Notes under the pieces: generated by a model
Told to the model about the DNA's origin: nothing
Seen by the model: only the letters and a program-made list of their open reading frames with translations
Database searches by the model: none
In this document: piece by piece, positions 35,372-44,095 of the stretch
How positions within the stretch are numbered: the stretch's first letter is position 1
Layout of the letters: each line of letters starts with the position of its first letter
Position numbers and translations under genes: made by a program
Source of the DNA: Paludibacter sp.
GTDB lineage: Bacteria; Bacteroidota; Bacteroidia; Bacteroidales; Paludibacteraceae
Length of the DNA: 64,000 bases
Direction: 5' to 3'
Assembly: GCA_028692715.1 (NCBI GenBank)
Contig: JAQUWU010000008.1
Span: 62,001-126,000 of the forward strand

Positions 35372-36040
35372 TTATTCCATTTTGAACCCGAGTATTAATC
35401 TTAAATAAACAGTCGGATCAAATCCTTCCAACGCTTCTTTCCTCTCGGTACAGGTGCCACAAGTGCCACAATGCATTTTTCCTCCATTATAGCATGAATA
35501 GGTCTTTTCAAAAGAAACATTCAATTTTCTCCCTAATAATGCAATTTCACGTTTTGAAAAATTTGTGAATGGAGCCAAAATCTCAACATTATTATAAGTT
35601 CCAAAACGAATTGCATCATTCATACTTTGAATAAAATCCGGCCTACAATCAGGATAAATAGCATGGTCACCGGCATGATTGGATATCAGGAGTTTTTTGC
35701 AATCCATACTTTCTGCAATCCCCGCAGCAATGCTGAGCATAATTCCATTGCGAAACGGAACTACTGTTTTTTTCATTGTTGAATCTTCATAATGTCCGTC
35801 AGGAATATCACCTCCAGATTGCAATAAATCGGAAACGAATCCCATTTTGTTCATATCTATTTCAATAACACGATGTTCAATGCCTAATGCTTTACAATTT
35901 ATTAAGGCATATTCAATTTCGCGTGCATTATGTTTTGATCCATAATTAAACGAAACAGCTAATCTGATTCGATCAGCGTGTTGATACAATGCCACTGAAC
36001 TATCCATCCCACCCGAATATAAAATTACAATATCTTTCAT
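35372..36040 (-). CDS. queC: 7-cyano-7-deazaguanine synthase
   Basis: A 222-residue ATP-dependent enzyme that makes preQ0 for queuosine. The PP-loop ILYSGGMDSSVALYQ is at residues 5-19, and the zinc site is CYNGGKMHCGTCGTC near the C terminus (four Cys). Length and both motifs fit QueC well. No preQ1 riboswitch is seen in its short upstream region. Confidence 0.96.
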   Translation of the reverse strand: MKDIVILYSGGMDSSVALYQHADRIRLAVSFNYGSKHNAREIEYALINCKALGIEHRVIEIDMNKMGFVSDLLQSGGDIPDGHYEDSTMKKTVVPFRNGIMLSIAAGIAESMDCKKLLISNHAGDHAIYPDCRPDFIQSMNDAIRFGTYNNVEILAPFTNFSKREIALLGRKLNVSFEKTYSCYNGGKMHCGTCGTCTERKEALEGFDPTVYLRLILGFKME

Positions 36041-36051
36041 TATTCATCACA

Positions 36052-36079
36052 TTCCTCAAGGGGAACTTCTATTAGTTTA
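36052..36079. repeat. Degenerate copy of the palindromic repeat before queC
   Basis: CCTCAAGGGGAACTTCTATTAGTTT resembles the CCCCTAAAGGGGAACTGGAGTTAGT copies, with several changes. It lies 11 bases upstream of the queC start, the same position class as other copies. Confidence 0.5.
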
Positions 36080-36086
36080 TTTTAGG

Positions 36087-36094
36087 CAAAGTTA
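36087..36094 (-). promoter_or_regulatory. Promoter -7 element for queC
   Basis: Minus strand TAACTTTG, 47 bases upstream of the queC ATG. Confidence 0.45.
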
Positions 36095-36133
36095 GTGATA
36101 AACTATGAAATAGGATAGAATAACTATTTTTTG

Positions 36134-36141
36134 TATTTTTG
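36134..36141 (+). promoter_or_regulatory. Promoter -7 element for aguA
   Basis: TATTTTTG, 61 bases before the chosen ATG at 36203; it overlaps the longer frame that would start at a TTG, which argues for the later start. Confidence 0.45.
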
Positions 36142-36202
36142 TCGAACAAATAAAAAATCGAAATTTAAAAAAAATCCTCCAGTGGGGATTTATTGGCAAA
36201 AA

Positions 36203-37243
36203 ATGAAAAAAAAATTACCTGCCGAATGGGCAGAACAACAATTTGTTCAACTTACATGGCCACACACAAATACCGATTGGGCGTATATGCTCAATGAGGT
36301 AACTGAATGCTTTGTCAATATCGCCAAAGAAATTTTGAAACGAGAGAATTTATTAATTATCTGTGCAAACACAGATGAAGTTGAGACATTTTTCAGTGAA
36401 GAAGAATTGGCAAATATCACCTTTGCCGAAATGGAGACAAACGATACCTGGGCGCGTGATCATGGAGGAATAACAGTAATTGAAGATGGTGAACCAGTAA
36501 TTTATGATTTCACATTCAATGGTTGGGGAATGAAATTCGCTGCAAATCATGATAATTTAATTACAAGAAAGCTCTATGCTGCAGGTCTTTTTGGCGAAGC
36601 CAAACATAAAAATTGTTTTGATTTTATTTTAGAAGGCGGGAGTATTGAGTCGGATGGTGAAGGGACTGTTTTGACAACTGCAGAATGTCTGCTTTCGGAA
36701 AATCGCAATAATTTATCTGAAGATGATATAGAAGCCAAACTGAAAGAATATTTTGGATTGAAACAGGTATTATGGTTAAACTATGGCTATCTGACCGGAG
36801 ATGACACTGATAGTCATGTTGACACATTAGCCCGACTTTGCGACCGAAGTACAATTGCCTATGTAAAATGTGATGACCCTGAGGATGAACATTTTGAGGA
36901 ACTGAGGAAAATGAAAAAAGAGCTTCGTAGCTTCAAAACTTCAGCCGGTGGATATTTCAGACTTATCGCATTGCCAATGGCCGATGAAGTATATGAAAAT
37001 GGAGAACGATTGCCGGCTACTTACGCTAACTTTTTGATTATCAACGGAGCTGTTTTAGTACCAACTTACAATTCACCGAAAGATGAAATTGCAAAAGCTC
37101 AATTGCAAAAAGCATTTCCAGACAGAGAAATTGTTGGAATAAATTGTTTAGCATTAATTAAACAACATGGTTCACTTCATTGTGTAACAATGCAATATCC
37201 TACCTCAACCCAACCATCTCCAGAAGAGAGGGAGCATAAATAA
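36203..37243 (+). CDS. aguA: Agmatine deiminase
   Basis: I choose the ATG at 36203 (346 residues, MKKKLPAEWAEQQ); the frame further up lies over the promoter. The enzyme converts agmatine to N-carbamoylputrescine. Family motifs are TWPHTNTDWAYML near the start, ETNDTWARDHGGITV near residue 80, LEGGSIESDGEGT, the catalytic His in TDSHVDT, and the catalytic Cys in HGSLHCVTMQYP at the end. Normal proteins stop soon after that motif; here a further STQPSPEEREHK tail is read from a palindromic repeat up to its TAA. AguB follows on the same strand, so the two form the agmatine-to-putrescine route. Confidence 0.95.
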   Translation: MKKKLPAEWAEQQFVQLTWPHTNTDWAYMLNEVTECFVNIAKEILKRENLLIICANTDEVETFFSEEELANITFAEMETNDTWARDHGGITVIEDGEPVIYDFTFNGWGMKFAANHDNLITRKLYAAGLFGEAKHKNCFDFILEGGSIESDGEGTVLTTAECLLSENRNNLSEDDIEAKLKEYFGLKQVLWLNYGYLTGDDTDSHVDTLARLCDRSTIAYVKCDDPEDEHFEELRKMKKELRSFKTSAGGYFRLIALPMADEVYENGERLPATYANFLIINGAVLVPTYNSPKDEIAKAQLQKAFPDREIVGINCLALIKQHGSLHCVTMQYPTSTQPSPEEREHK

Positions 37244-37354
37244 AAAATGTGAAGTTTCTCAAATGAGATATTATCTCAATAAGACTTTTAAACAAAAATA
37301 AACTATAATATAAAACGCACTTTCCCCCTCCTTGGAGGGGGTTAGGGGGAGGGG
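37203..37354. repeat. Inverted pair of palindromic elements between aguA and aguB
   Basis: The first half (37203-37235) overlaps the end of aguA; the second (37323-37354, TCCCCCTCCTTGGAGGGGG and more) lies four bases before the aguB ATG in opposite orientation. This is the only pair on the plus strand, and the orientation relative to the genes is the same as in the minus-strand pairs. Confidence 0.82.
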
Positions 37355-37358
37355 TAAT

Positions 37359-38237
37359 ATGAAAATAGCTTTAATACAACAATCCAACACTGCTAATCGC
37401 ACCGAAAACGTAGCAAATCTCGAAAATAATATTCGCTCTTGTTCATCTGAAGGAGCGGAACTGATTGTTTTGCAAGAACTTCACAATGGTTTGTATTTTT
37501 GTCAGACGGAAGATCCTGAACAGTTTGAACTAGCCGAAACTATTCCCGGACCTTCAACAATTTCTTTTGGTAAATTGGCTAAAGAATTAAACCTTGTTAT
37601 TGTACTTTCTCTTTTTGAAAAAAGAGCTGCCGGATTGTATCATAATACTGCTGTGGTGTTGGAAAAAGATGGAACTATTGCCGGAAAATATCGCAAAATG
37701 CATATTCCTGATGATCCTGCTTATTACGAAAAATTTTATTTCACTCCAGGTGATTTAGGTTTTGAGCCCATTCAAACTTCAGTTGGAAAACTCGGCGTAT
37801 TGGTTTGTTGGGATCAATGGTATCCCGAAGCAGCCCGATTAATGGCAATGGCCGGAGCTGAATTATTGATTTATCCAACGGCTATTGGTTGGGAAAGCAC
37901 TGATACTGAAGATGAAAAATTGCGTCAAAGGAATGCATGGATGACTGTTCAACGGGGACATGCTGTTGCCAATGGACTGCATGTACTAACTTGTAATCGT
38001 ACCGGATACGAACCTGATCCTTCGGGAATTACGAACGGAATTCAGTTTTGGGGAAATAGCTTCGTAGCTGGGCCTCAAGGCGAAATAATTTCGCAAGCTT
38101 CATACGATGAAGAAGAAAATATCGTTATTGATATTGATTTAAAACGTTCTGAAACTATTCGTCGGATGTGGCCATTTTTCAGAGACAGACGAATTGATGC
38201 TTTCGATGATTTAACAAAACGTTGGAGAGAAAAATAA
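37359..38237 (+). CDS. aguB: N-carbamoylputrescine amidase
   Basis: I choose the ATG at 37359 (292 residues, MKIALIQQSN), as the few codons upstream are repeat sequence. A nitrilase-superfamily amidase with the Glu-Lys-Cys triad: Glu40 in LIVLQELHN, Lys113 in GKYRKMHIP and Cys150 in LGVLVCWDQW. It hydrolyses N-carbamoylputrescine to putrescine, CO2 and ammonia. The NGIQFWGNSFVAGP and IRRMWPFFRDRR segments fit AguB rather than other amidases. It is co-directional with aguA, with a repeat pair between. Confidence 0.95.
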   Translation: MKIALIQQSNTANRTENVANLENNIRSCSSEGAELIVLQELHNGLYFCQTEDPEQFELAETIPGPSTISFGKLAKELNLVIVLSLFEKRAAGLYHNTAVVLEKDGTIAGKYRKMHIPDDPAYYEKFYFTPGDLGFEPIQTSVGKLGVLVCWDQWYPEAARLMAMAGAELLIYPTAIGWESTDTEDEKLRQRNAWMTVQRGHAVANGLHVLTCNRTGYEPDPSGITNGIQFWGNSFVAGPQGEIISQASYDEEENIVIDIDLKRSETIRRMWPFFRDRRIDAFDDLTKRWREK

Positions 38238-38254
38238 ATACAAAATTACTATCA

Positions 38255-39163
38255 ATGAAAAATCTATTCATTATTTTCTGCTCTGTAGCTTTAATTTCCT
38301 GTAATCAAAACTCAAAAAAAGGTATTCAAAGTCAAGATATGGAATCAAAGGCTTCATCTAAAACAGATACATCAAGAACAACTGAGATGGTTTATTTCGA
38401 AGGAGGAACTTTTACAATGGGTTCCTCAGCAAGAACGGATTTCGAAAAACCGGCGCATCAAGTTACAGTAGATGCTTTTAAAATAGATAAAAGTCCGATA
38501 ACAGTTGCTGAATTTGCAAAATTTATTGAGGCAACAGCTTACATTACTGATGCTGAGAAATATGGGGATGCCGGAGTTTACAATTTCAATATTCAAAACT
38601 GGGAATTAAAAAAAGGAGCTTATTGGTTATACCCTTTGGGTCGAGAATTTGCAAAAGCAGAAATGACACATCCTGTAACTCAGGTAAGTTGGAACGATGC
38701 CCAAGCATATTGTAAATGGGCAAACAAGCGATTGCCTACCGAAGCAGAATGGGAATTTGCAGCAACAAATGGGGGTAAATCTGATTTACTTTATAGTTGG
38801 GGAAACACATTGATACAGAATGACAAATATATGGCAAATGTATGGCAAGGCAATAGTATTTCGGCAAGTCAAGGTGAAGATGGCTTTATATATACCTCAC
38901 CTATAGGTTATTTTGGAACAACAGAATCAGGTTTAACTGACATGGGTGGAAACGTTTGGAACTGGTGTAATGATGTTTTTCAACTTTATCCGGGAAACAA
39001 TATGGACTATACTGTTGATGAACTTACAAAATCGATGCGTGGAGGTTCATTTTTCTTTGATCAAAGTTTAGAGAAGAGTTTTACCGTTACATTCAGAGCA
39101 CCAAATACTTCAGAGACATCACTCTTCAACATTGGGTTTCGTTGCGCTTCGGATATTGATTAG
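38255..39163 (+). CDS. Lipoprotein with formylglycine-generating-enzyme-type (FGE) domain
   Basis: I choose the ATG at 38255 (302 residues); this gives a signal peptide and lipobox ALISC (Cys16), whereas the longer frame overlaps aguB. After a polar linker the FGE-sulfatase domain runs from about residue 45 to 302: GGTFTMGSSARTDFEKPAHQV, ITVAEFAKFIEAT, WNDAQAYCKWANKRLPTEAEWEFAA, MGGNVWNWCND and MRGGSFFF. True FGE enzymes activate sulfatases with paired cysteines; many lipoprotein homologues with this fold (such as gliding protein GldK/GldJ types) lack that activity. No sulfatase gene is adjacent. A surface structural role is as likely as catalysis. Confidence 0.85.
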   Translation: MKNLFIIFCSVALISCNQNSKKGIQSQDMESKASSKTDTSRTTEMVYFEGGTFTMGSSARTDFEKPAHQVTVDAFKIDKSPITVAEFAKFIEATAYITDAEKYGDAGVYNFNIQNWELKKGAYWLYPLGREFAKAEMTHPVTQVSWNDAQAYCKWANKRLPTEAEWEFAATNGGKSDLLYSWGNTLIQNDKYMANVWQGNSISASQGEDGFIYTSPIGYFGTTESGLTDMGGNVWNWCNDVFQLYPGNNMDYTVDELTKSMRGGSFFFDQSLEKSFTVTFRAPNTSETSLFNIGFRCASDID

Positions 39164-39173
39164 TAATTAAACG

Positions 39174-39671
39174 CTATTTTTTTTCCCAATCCAAAATCTT
39201 TTTTTTGCATTCGAGTCCCCATCGAAAACCGCCGATACCACCATCAGATTTTGTAACACGATGACAAGGAATCAAATATGCAATTGGATTTGCGCCTATA
39301 GCTGTACCAACTGCACGAACAGCTTTGGGTCGTCCAATAGCTTCAGCTATTTGAGCATAAGTGGTTGTTTTTCCTTTCGGAATTTGTTGTAATGCACGCC
39401 ATATAGATTGCTGAAATTCAGTCCCAATCGGATTTAATTCTGGGATTTTTCCGCCTTCAAAAATTTGTCTGATAATCCTAGTGACTCTTTTATCATCCCG
39501 TTTAAAATCAGTTTCCGGGAAACGATGTTCCAAATCGATAAAAGCCCCTTCTCTGCTTTCGGGAAAAGTAAGCGCACAAATACCATCGTTTGAGAAAGCC
39601 AAACAACATTCACCGAATGGTGAATCAGAAAATCCAAAAGTTGGATTTGATTGAGGCGGTAATTGTCTCAT
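39174..39671 (-). CDS. ogt: Methylated-DNA--protein-cysteine methyltransferase
   Basis: A 165-residue suicide DNA-repair protein that removes alkyl groups from O6-methylguanine. The acceptor Cys136 is in AYLIPCHRVT; GTEFQQSIWRALQQIPKGKT and YAQIAEAIGRPKAVRAVG are the helix-turn-helix and Asn-hinge regions. The length fits the Ogt/MGMT class without an Ada domain. It converges on the FGE lipoprotein gene with only ten bases between the stops. Confidence 0.96.
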   Translation of the reverse strand: MRQLPPQSNPTFGFSDSPFGECCLAFSNDGICALTFPESREGAFIDLEHRFPETDFKRDDKRVTRIIRQIFEGGKIPELNPIGTEFQQSIWRALQQIPKGKTTTYAQIAEAIGRPKAVRAVGTAIGANPIAYLIPCHRVTKSDGGIGGFRWGLECKKKILDWEKK

Positions 39672-39882
39672 AATTATTAAAAATTTTAGTTTAGAAAAAT
39701 AAAATGCAACTTGCTTTTGGCAGAATTAACTAAAAGTAAAGTAATTAAAGTCTCATTTTTAAGAATGCTCTTAAAATGTCAATTACATTTGTGGCAAAGT
39801 TAACGATTAAATTCATTCGTTGTTAGCTTAGAATAAAAAATTATCTACTATCTCTAACCCCTTTTACGAAACTGATTTTAAA

Positions 39883-40830
39883 ATGAAAAGATTCTTTCAA
39901 TTAACTTTGTTGGGAATTATGACCATTTTTACATGTGCTATTGCTCAGGTAAGTTCTTCTAAATGGCAATCACATCCAATTGCCATTGATGGTGATGCTG
40001 AAGATTGGGAAACATCTCCACGGTTCTTTAACTCCGATTCGAAGATTCAATATGAATTCCGAAACGATGACATGAACTTGTATTTAATTCTGAAAACAAC
40101 AGATGATGTTATGCAAAAACAACTAATGCTTGCAGGATTTAATCTTCGGTTCAAGGTAAAAACTAAGCAGAAAATCACGGCAAGTATTGTTTTTCCGGGT
40201 AAAGAAGGTGGCATTGAGTCTCAAAAAGGTAAAAGATCAAACAAATCGGATTTTAGCCAAAATGATAGACCATCTATTGAATTAGTTGAGAGATTGGATA
40301 CTGATGAAAGAATGAGGCCTAGAGAAATTGCATTACTCGATGGTTTTTTATTTAGTAAAGATACTATTACTTCGAATGCAGATACTGAAAACAATATTCG
40401 TTTTACTAACAGAGGAGGTAAAGAAAGTTCTATTTATGAATTCTCTATTCCGTTACGCGAATTCTTTGGTGCTGATTACAGTTTGGAAAACATTAGCACT
40501 ATTCCTATCCTGCTTCAGGTAGTCATCAATGGCAAAACAGAAAGCGGAAGAAATAGCAGTTCACAAGGAGGTTCACGCAGTAGTGGAATGGGTGGAGGTT
40601 CAGGTGGTGGCCCAGGCGGTGGCTCTGGCGGAGGCTCTGGCGGAGGTCCTGGTGGGGGTTCCGGTGGTGGGCCTGGTGGAGGTTCAGGTGGTGGACCTAA
40701 TGGAGGTTCAGGTGGTGGTGGCGATGAGATGGGGGGAACTCCACCATCAGGTAGCAATATGCCGGATGCCATGTCGATGGAAAAAAAATCTTTCAAAATA
40801 TCGTTCTACTTGTTCGCAAACAAAAAATAG
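39883..40830 (+). CDS. Exported protein with CBM9/DOMON-like domain and Gly-rich tail
   Basis: A 315-residue protein with a signal peptide (residues 1-21). Residues 25-110 (SSKWQSHPIAIDGDAEDWE, then IQYEFRNDDMNLYLILKTTDD) resemble the CBM9/DOMON-like fold used in Bacteroidota for sugar or heme binding, with a second beta-rich part (about 130-215) after it. Residues 232-285 are a low-complexity run of GGGS and GGGP units, then a short Ser/Met-rich end. The glycine run is a likely flexible or cell-surface linker. Exact role unknown; single gene with its own terminator. Confidence 0.7.
   Translation: MKRFFQLTLLGIMTIFTCAIAQVSSSKWQSHPIAIDGDAEDWETSPRFFNSDSKIQYEFRNDDMNLYLILKTTDDVMQKQLMLAGFNLRFKVKTKQKITASIVFPGKEGGIESQKGKRSNKSDFSQNDRPSIELVERLDTDERMRPREIALLDGFLFSKDTITSNADTENNIRFTNRGGKESSIYEFSIPLREFFGADYSLENISTIPILLQVVINGKTESGRNSSSQGGSRSSGMGGGSGGGPGGGSGGGSGGGPGGGSGGGPGGGSGGGPNGGSGGGGDEMGGTPPSGSNMPDAMSMEKKSFKISFYLFANKK
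40591..40722 (+). repeat. Coding microsatellite-like Gly/Ser/Pro repeat
   Basis: Twelve-base units of the GGTGGAGGTTCA type, with variants for Pro and Asn, encode GGGS/GGGP/GGGPN. Unit length is a multiple of three, so copy changes would keep the frame. Confidence 0.85.
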
Positions 40831-40857
40831 TCAAGTTATACAGCTCAACAACTAATA

Positions 40858-40900
40858 AAAACAAAGTCACATTTCATAAATTGAAATGTGACTTTGTTTT
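40858..40900 (+). terminator. Terminator after the Gly-rich protein gene
   Basis: Arms AAACAAAGTCACATTTCA and TGAAATGTGACTTTGTTTT match perfectly around a five-base loop. Confidence 0.88.
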
Positions 40901-41065
40901 GGATTGAAAGGTTAGATTCAAAACATAACATATTGTTTTATAGATATTCATTATGACAAGAACTATTAAACGAAAGTTAAAGGAATAGGAGAATGTCCAG
41001 AAATAAAATGAATAATGAATCTTCGTTTTACAAAAAAAGGATTTAATGTCAAATATAAATTAGCC

Positions 41066-42139
41066 TCAATTAAATAAAATTTTATCGAGAGTTTCTTTTC
41101 TTAAAATTTTATTGCCTGCTGTATAAACAAAATTTTCTGTAGAATAAACAGCTTTAGGAATTTCAAATTTACTAAGTATTCGTTCAAATTCCATTTTCAA
41201 ATTTTGTTCAATTAATTCGGTATAAAGATTTGTCTCCAATATTAATATAACTTTATTCTCCAAAATTTCGTCAGGCACAGAACTAATAAAAAAGTTGGTA
41301 AGAATAATTCCCTCCAGTTTTTTTTCTATTTGTTCAGGGTGAACTTTCACTCCTCCAGTATTAATTGTAGTATCTATACGTCCCAACCAACGGAAAGAAT
41401 TTTTATCAATAATTTCGACAAAATCATTGGTTGTAATTTCATTTTCGAGCAAATGCGAGACACTAATTGCAAGGCAATTCCGTTCATCTAATCGAATAGA
41501 AATATCTTTTAATACCGTAAAACAATCCTGTTTATTTTTACCGTTAAACTGCCGCAATGCTATATGCGAACAGGTTTCGGTCATACCATAGGTTTCGTAA
41601 AGCTCTGAAGATAAGTCTTTCGAAAGTTGTTCTAACTTACCGGTTACCGGGCTTCCACCCACAATTATTTTCTGAATATGCTTTGTTTGCAAACTCCCTA
41701 CCGAATGAAAAAGTTGATAAGGCGTAATAGCAGCAAAATCAATTTCAATATTTATTTCTTCAAAAGGATTCGCCTTGGGTTCTACACAAATAAGATTAAA
41801 ACCACCTACAATAGCACGAACCAACATCATTTTTCCTGCAATGTAAGTTGCCGGTAGGCAAAGTAAAGCAGTCGATGTTGAATTTAGTCCAAAAAACTGA
41901 TTTGTCATTTCGGCAGAATTACGCATAGCAGTTTTAGTAAGCTTAATTTCTTTGGGTTTTCCGGTTGAGCCCGAAGTGTGAGCAAGAATAAAATTTGTTT
42001 CATCAAACCAATTCAGAAGAAAATCATACATTACGTTATGCCACGAGTCTTTCAATTCATTTGAATAGAACAATTTATCGAGATCTTCTTTATCAAAAAC
42101 TTTTCCGTTAATTTGTATAGTTTGAACTGAATTATTCAT
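41066..42139 (-). CDS. menE: O-succinylbenzoate--CoA ligase (AMP-binding enzyme)
   Basis: A 357-residue adenylate-forming enzyme with the P-loop AHTSGSTGKPKEIKL near residue 54, LCLPATYIAGKMMLVRAIVGG, YETYGMTETCSHIA near residue 185 and WLGRIDTTINTGGVKVHP near 258. Together with MenC and MenA upstream on the same strand it makes the menaquinone head group from chorismate; MenE activates o-succinylbenzoate with CoA. It is short for the family, as usual for Bacteroidota MenE. Its start overlaps the Bro-N stop by eight bases, so it depends on translation of that gene or reinitiation. Confidence 0.9.
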   Translation of the reverse strand: MNNSVQTIQINGKVFDKEDLDKLFYSNELKDSWHNVMYDFLLNWFDETNFILAHTSGSTGKPKEIKLTKTAMRNSAEMTNQFFGLNSTSTALLCLPATYIAGKMMLVRAIVGGFNLICVEPKANPFEEINIEIDFAAITPYQLFHSVGSLQTKHIQKIIVGGSPVTGKLEQLSKDLSSELYETYGMTETCSHIALRQFNGKNKQDCFTVLKDISIRLDERNCLAISVSHLLENEITTNDFVEIIDKNSFRWLGRIDTTINTGGVKVHPEQIEKKLEGIILTNFFISSVPDEILENKVILILETNLYTELIEQNLKMEFERILSKFEIPKAVYSTENFVYTAGNKILRKETLDKILFN

Positions 42140-42959
42140 TTTTATTCTTCAAAACATTTTTAGCATTTAATGGCGAAATAACTTTTTTCCCAGTTCTGGA
42201 TTCTAATTCTTCACGGGCAACACGTGCAACATTTCCTCCTTGCTTTGCAACTTTTATGTTATCTTCAAAAGTATCGGGTTCAACTACCTGAGAAATATCT
42301 TTGGTTGAAGCTTCTGCTAACATATTTAGAATCAATTCTGTATTCGTCATATTATCACGAAGATTTTCTTTTTTCAATCCCTTAAATTGTTTGTATTCCT
42401 TTGTGCTCCTATCTGCCCAAGCCCTTGTAATTATATCGGTCAAAGTTGCAAATTGTTGCCCCTCCTGCATTCCTCGTTTCTTCCACTCATCAGTTAATTC
42501 TTTACGTACTTCGAGACTTTTAAGTCGTTGATTAATCCAATTTTCAGAATAGCCCAACTGCATATATTGCTCCATAGCCCTATCGATAGTAAGTTCAGGA
42601 TCTTGCATTTCGTCAAGTCTTTCCGAAGCAATTTGTGCCAGCCAACCTTTAAAAGGCTCTGCTTTAGGTGAAGGAATGGATTGAATTAAACGAAAAAGTT
42701 GTTCTGTATCAGCTACATCTGTCATTCTCATTTTTCCATCAATTGCTTGCATTTTCAAACCGTTACAATTTGTAACGGTTTGATTTCCTTCTGATAACAG
42801 CCTCTTTTTCAGCACTCTCCAGTAAACCTGTGGGTTTTCACTATCAGTTAACACAGCAATAACATCAACAATAGATATATACCATTTTTCTAATTCGTCG
42901 TCCCAAACAGTTCGAATTTTTTTATCTTCAAAAATTTTCAATGCATCTTTTTTTGTCAT
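42132..42959 (-). CDS. Bro-N domain protein (phage antirepressor-like) inserted in the menaquinone operon
   Basis: I choose the ATG at 42959 (275 residues, MTKKDALKIFEDKK); the longer frame starts with hydrophobic codons across a promoter. Residues 10-125 are a Bro-N/KilA-type domain (VWDDELEKWYISIVDVIAVL, YWRVLKKRLLSEGNQ, FRLIQSIPSPKAEPFK). The rest is polar and helical (ITRAWADRSTKEYKQFKGLK, then VAREELESRTGKKVI), resembling phage antirepressors and DinD-like DNA-damage proteins. It lies between menC and menE although it has no part in quinone synthesis. A -7 element at 42992-42999 suggests its own promoter. Confidence 0.85.
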   Translation of the reverse strand: MTKKDALKIFEDKKIRTVWDDELEKWYISIVDVIAVLTDSENPQVYWRVLKKRLLSEGNQTVTNCNGLKMQAIDGKMRMTDVADTEQLFRLIQSIPSPKAEPFKGWLAQIASERLDEMQDPELTIDRAMEQYMQLGYSENWINQRLKSLEVRKELTDEWKKRGMQEGQQFATLTDIITRAWADRSTKEYKQFKGLKKENLRDNMTNTELILNMLAEASTKDISQVVEPDTFEDNIKVAKQGGNVARVAREELESRTGKKVISPLNAKNVLKNKNE

Positions 42960-42991
42960 AATTATAGAATTTAGAGTCAGATTGTCAACAA

Positions 42992-43024
42992 CAAATATAG
43001 TGAAAATTAAGACTATAGATGAAA
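42992..43024 (-). promoter_or_regulatory. Candidate promoter for the Bro-N gene
   Basis: Minus strand TATATTTG at 42992-42999 with a weak TTTC at 43021-43024, 21 bases upstream. Menaquinone genes downstream could also be read from it. Confidence 0.4.
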
Positions 43025-43057
43025 ACAACAAGCAGAATTTATCAACAAAATATCAAA

Positions 43058-44095
43058 TTACAATATTGAGCTTACATCCCAGTTATTCTGAGTATTATAA
43101 AATAATTTTGCATCCCTAATTTCAAGTGGTGATGGAATATTATTGTGATATAATTGCCCTGTTCCTAGCCCTTGAGGCATATCAGAATTAAGCGTGTAAG
43201 TCCATTGTGCAATGGCATTCAGTCCTATATTTGATTCTAAGGCAGAAGTAACCCACCAATTTATATTATGCTTGTTTGCCTGTAAAATCCATTCTTCAGA
43301 AGCTTCAAAACCACCCAGCAAACTTGGTTTTAATATAATATATGCCGGTTTTATTTTTTCTAAGATAAATTCTTTTTCAGTAGATTTTACGCCAATCAAT
43401 TCTTCATCCAACACAATGGGAATAGGCGAATGCTGACAAAGCTCAGCCATAGCATCAAACTGTCGGGGTTTAATGGGTTGTTCTATAGAATGAATCTCTA
43501 ATTTTGAAAGTCGTTCGAGTTTTTCCAATGCATTTTCAGTAGAAAATCCTCCATTTGCATCCAATCGAATTTCAATATCATCTGCCGAAAATTGTTTTCG
43601 AATGTTTGAAATAATTTTCAGTTCAGTTTCAAAATCAATAGCTCCTACTTTCAGCTTTATGCAATGATAGCCGATTTCAATCTTTTCACGGATTTGCTTT
43701 TGCATAAAATCCTTATCGCCCATCCACACCAAACCGTTGATGGGAATTCCGGCTTTTCCCTCAGAAAACTGACTTTGGAATAATCGTTTTGAACCATTCA
43801 CTTTTACATCGAGTAAAGCTGTTTCCAAGCCAAATGCAATGGATGGATATTCAGAAAAATCGAAGGAATCAGGCGCAATACCTTCATTCAATAATAGACA
43901 AACCTCCTCTAACTTTTGATCATAAGTCTCTTGAGGATCAATACTTAAATTAGGAATCGTAGAACACTCACCAATTCCTTTCACTCCATCTTGTTCCAGA
44001 ATGATAAACGAAGATGGTTTCTGTAACAAAACCCCACGCGAAGTTCCGGCAGGGAATTTGAAATTAAGATTGTAATTTAAATAATTTGCTTTCAT
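43058..44095 (-). CDS. menC: o-Succinylbenzoate synthase
   Basis: A 345-residue enolase-superfamily enzyme. Catalytic Lys147 and Lys149 are in HCIKLKVG; metal ligands are Asp179 (EIRLDANGG), Glu205 (SIEQPI) and Asp230 (IPIVLDEEL). It dehydrates SHCHC to o-succinylbenzoate in the menaquinone pathway. The start codon overlaps the reading frame of the RhuM/Fic tail by four bases (ATGA) when that tail is read in its ancestral frame. Confidence 0.93.
   Translation of the reverse strand: MKANYLNYNLNFKFPAGTSRGVLLQKPSSFIILEQDGVKGIGECSTIPNLSIDPQETYDQKLEEVCLLLNEGIAPDSFDFSEYPSIAFGLETALLDVKVNGSKRLFQSQFSEGKAGIPINGLVWMGDKDFMQKQIREKIEIGYHCIKLKVGAIDFETELKIISNIRKQFSADDIEIRLDANGGFSTENALEKLERLSKLEIHSIEQPIKPRQFDAMAELCQHSPIPIVLDEELIGVKSTEKEFILEKIKPAYIILKPSLLGGFEASEEWILQANKHNINWWVTSALESNIGLNAIAQWTYTLNSDMPQGLGTGQLYHNNIPSPLEIRDAKLFYNTQNNWDVSSIL

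Noticed and set aside
36041..36130. PreQ1 riboswitch upstream of queC
   Set aside because: The region is short and holds a promoter and a degenerate repeat but no preQ1 aptamer pattern that I can recognise.
36131..36202. N-terminal extension of AguA from a TTG codon
   Set aside because: It lies over a -7 promoter element and is not part of the family; the ATG at 36203 fits alignments.
40515..40796. Proline-rich open frame on the minus strand
   Set aside because: It is the shadow of the GGGS/GGGP coding repeat; it has no start context and no family.
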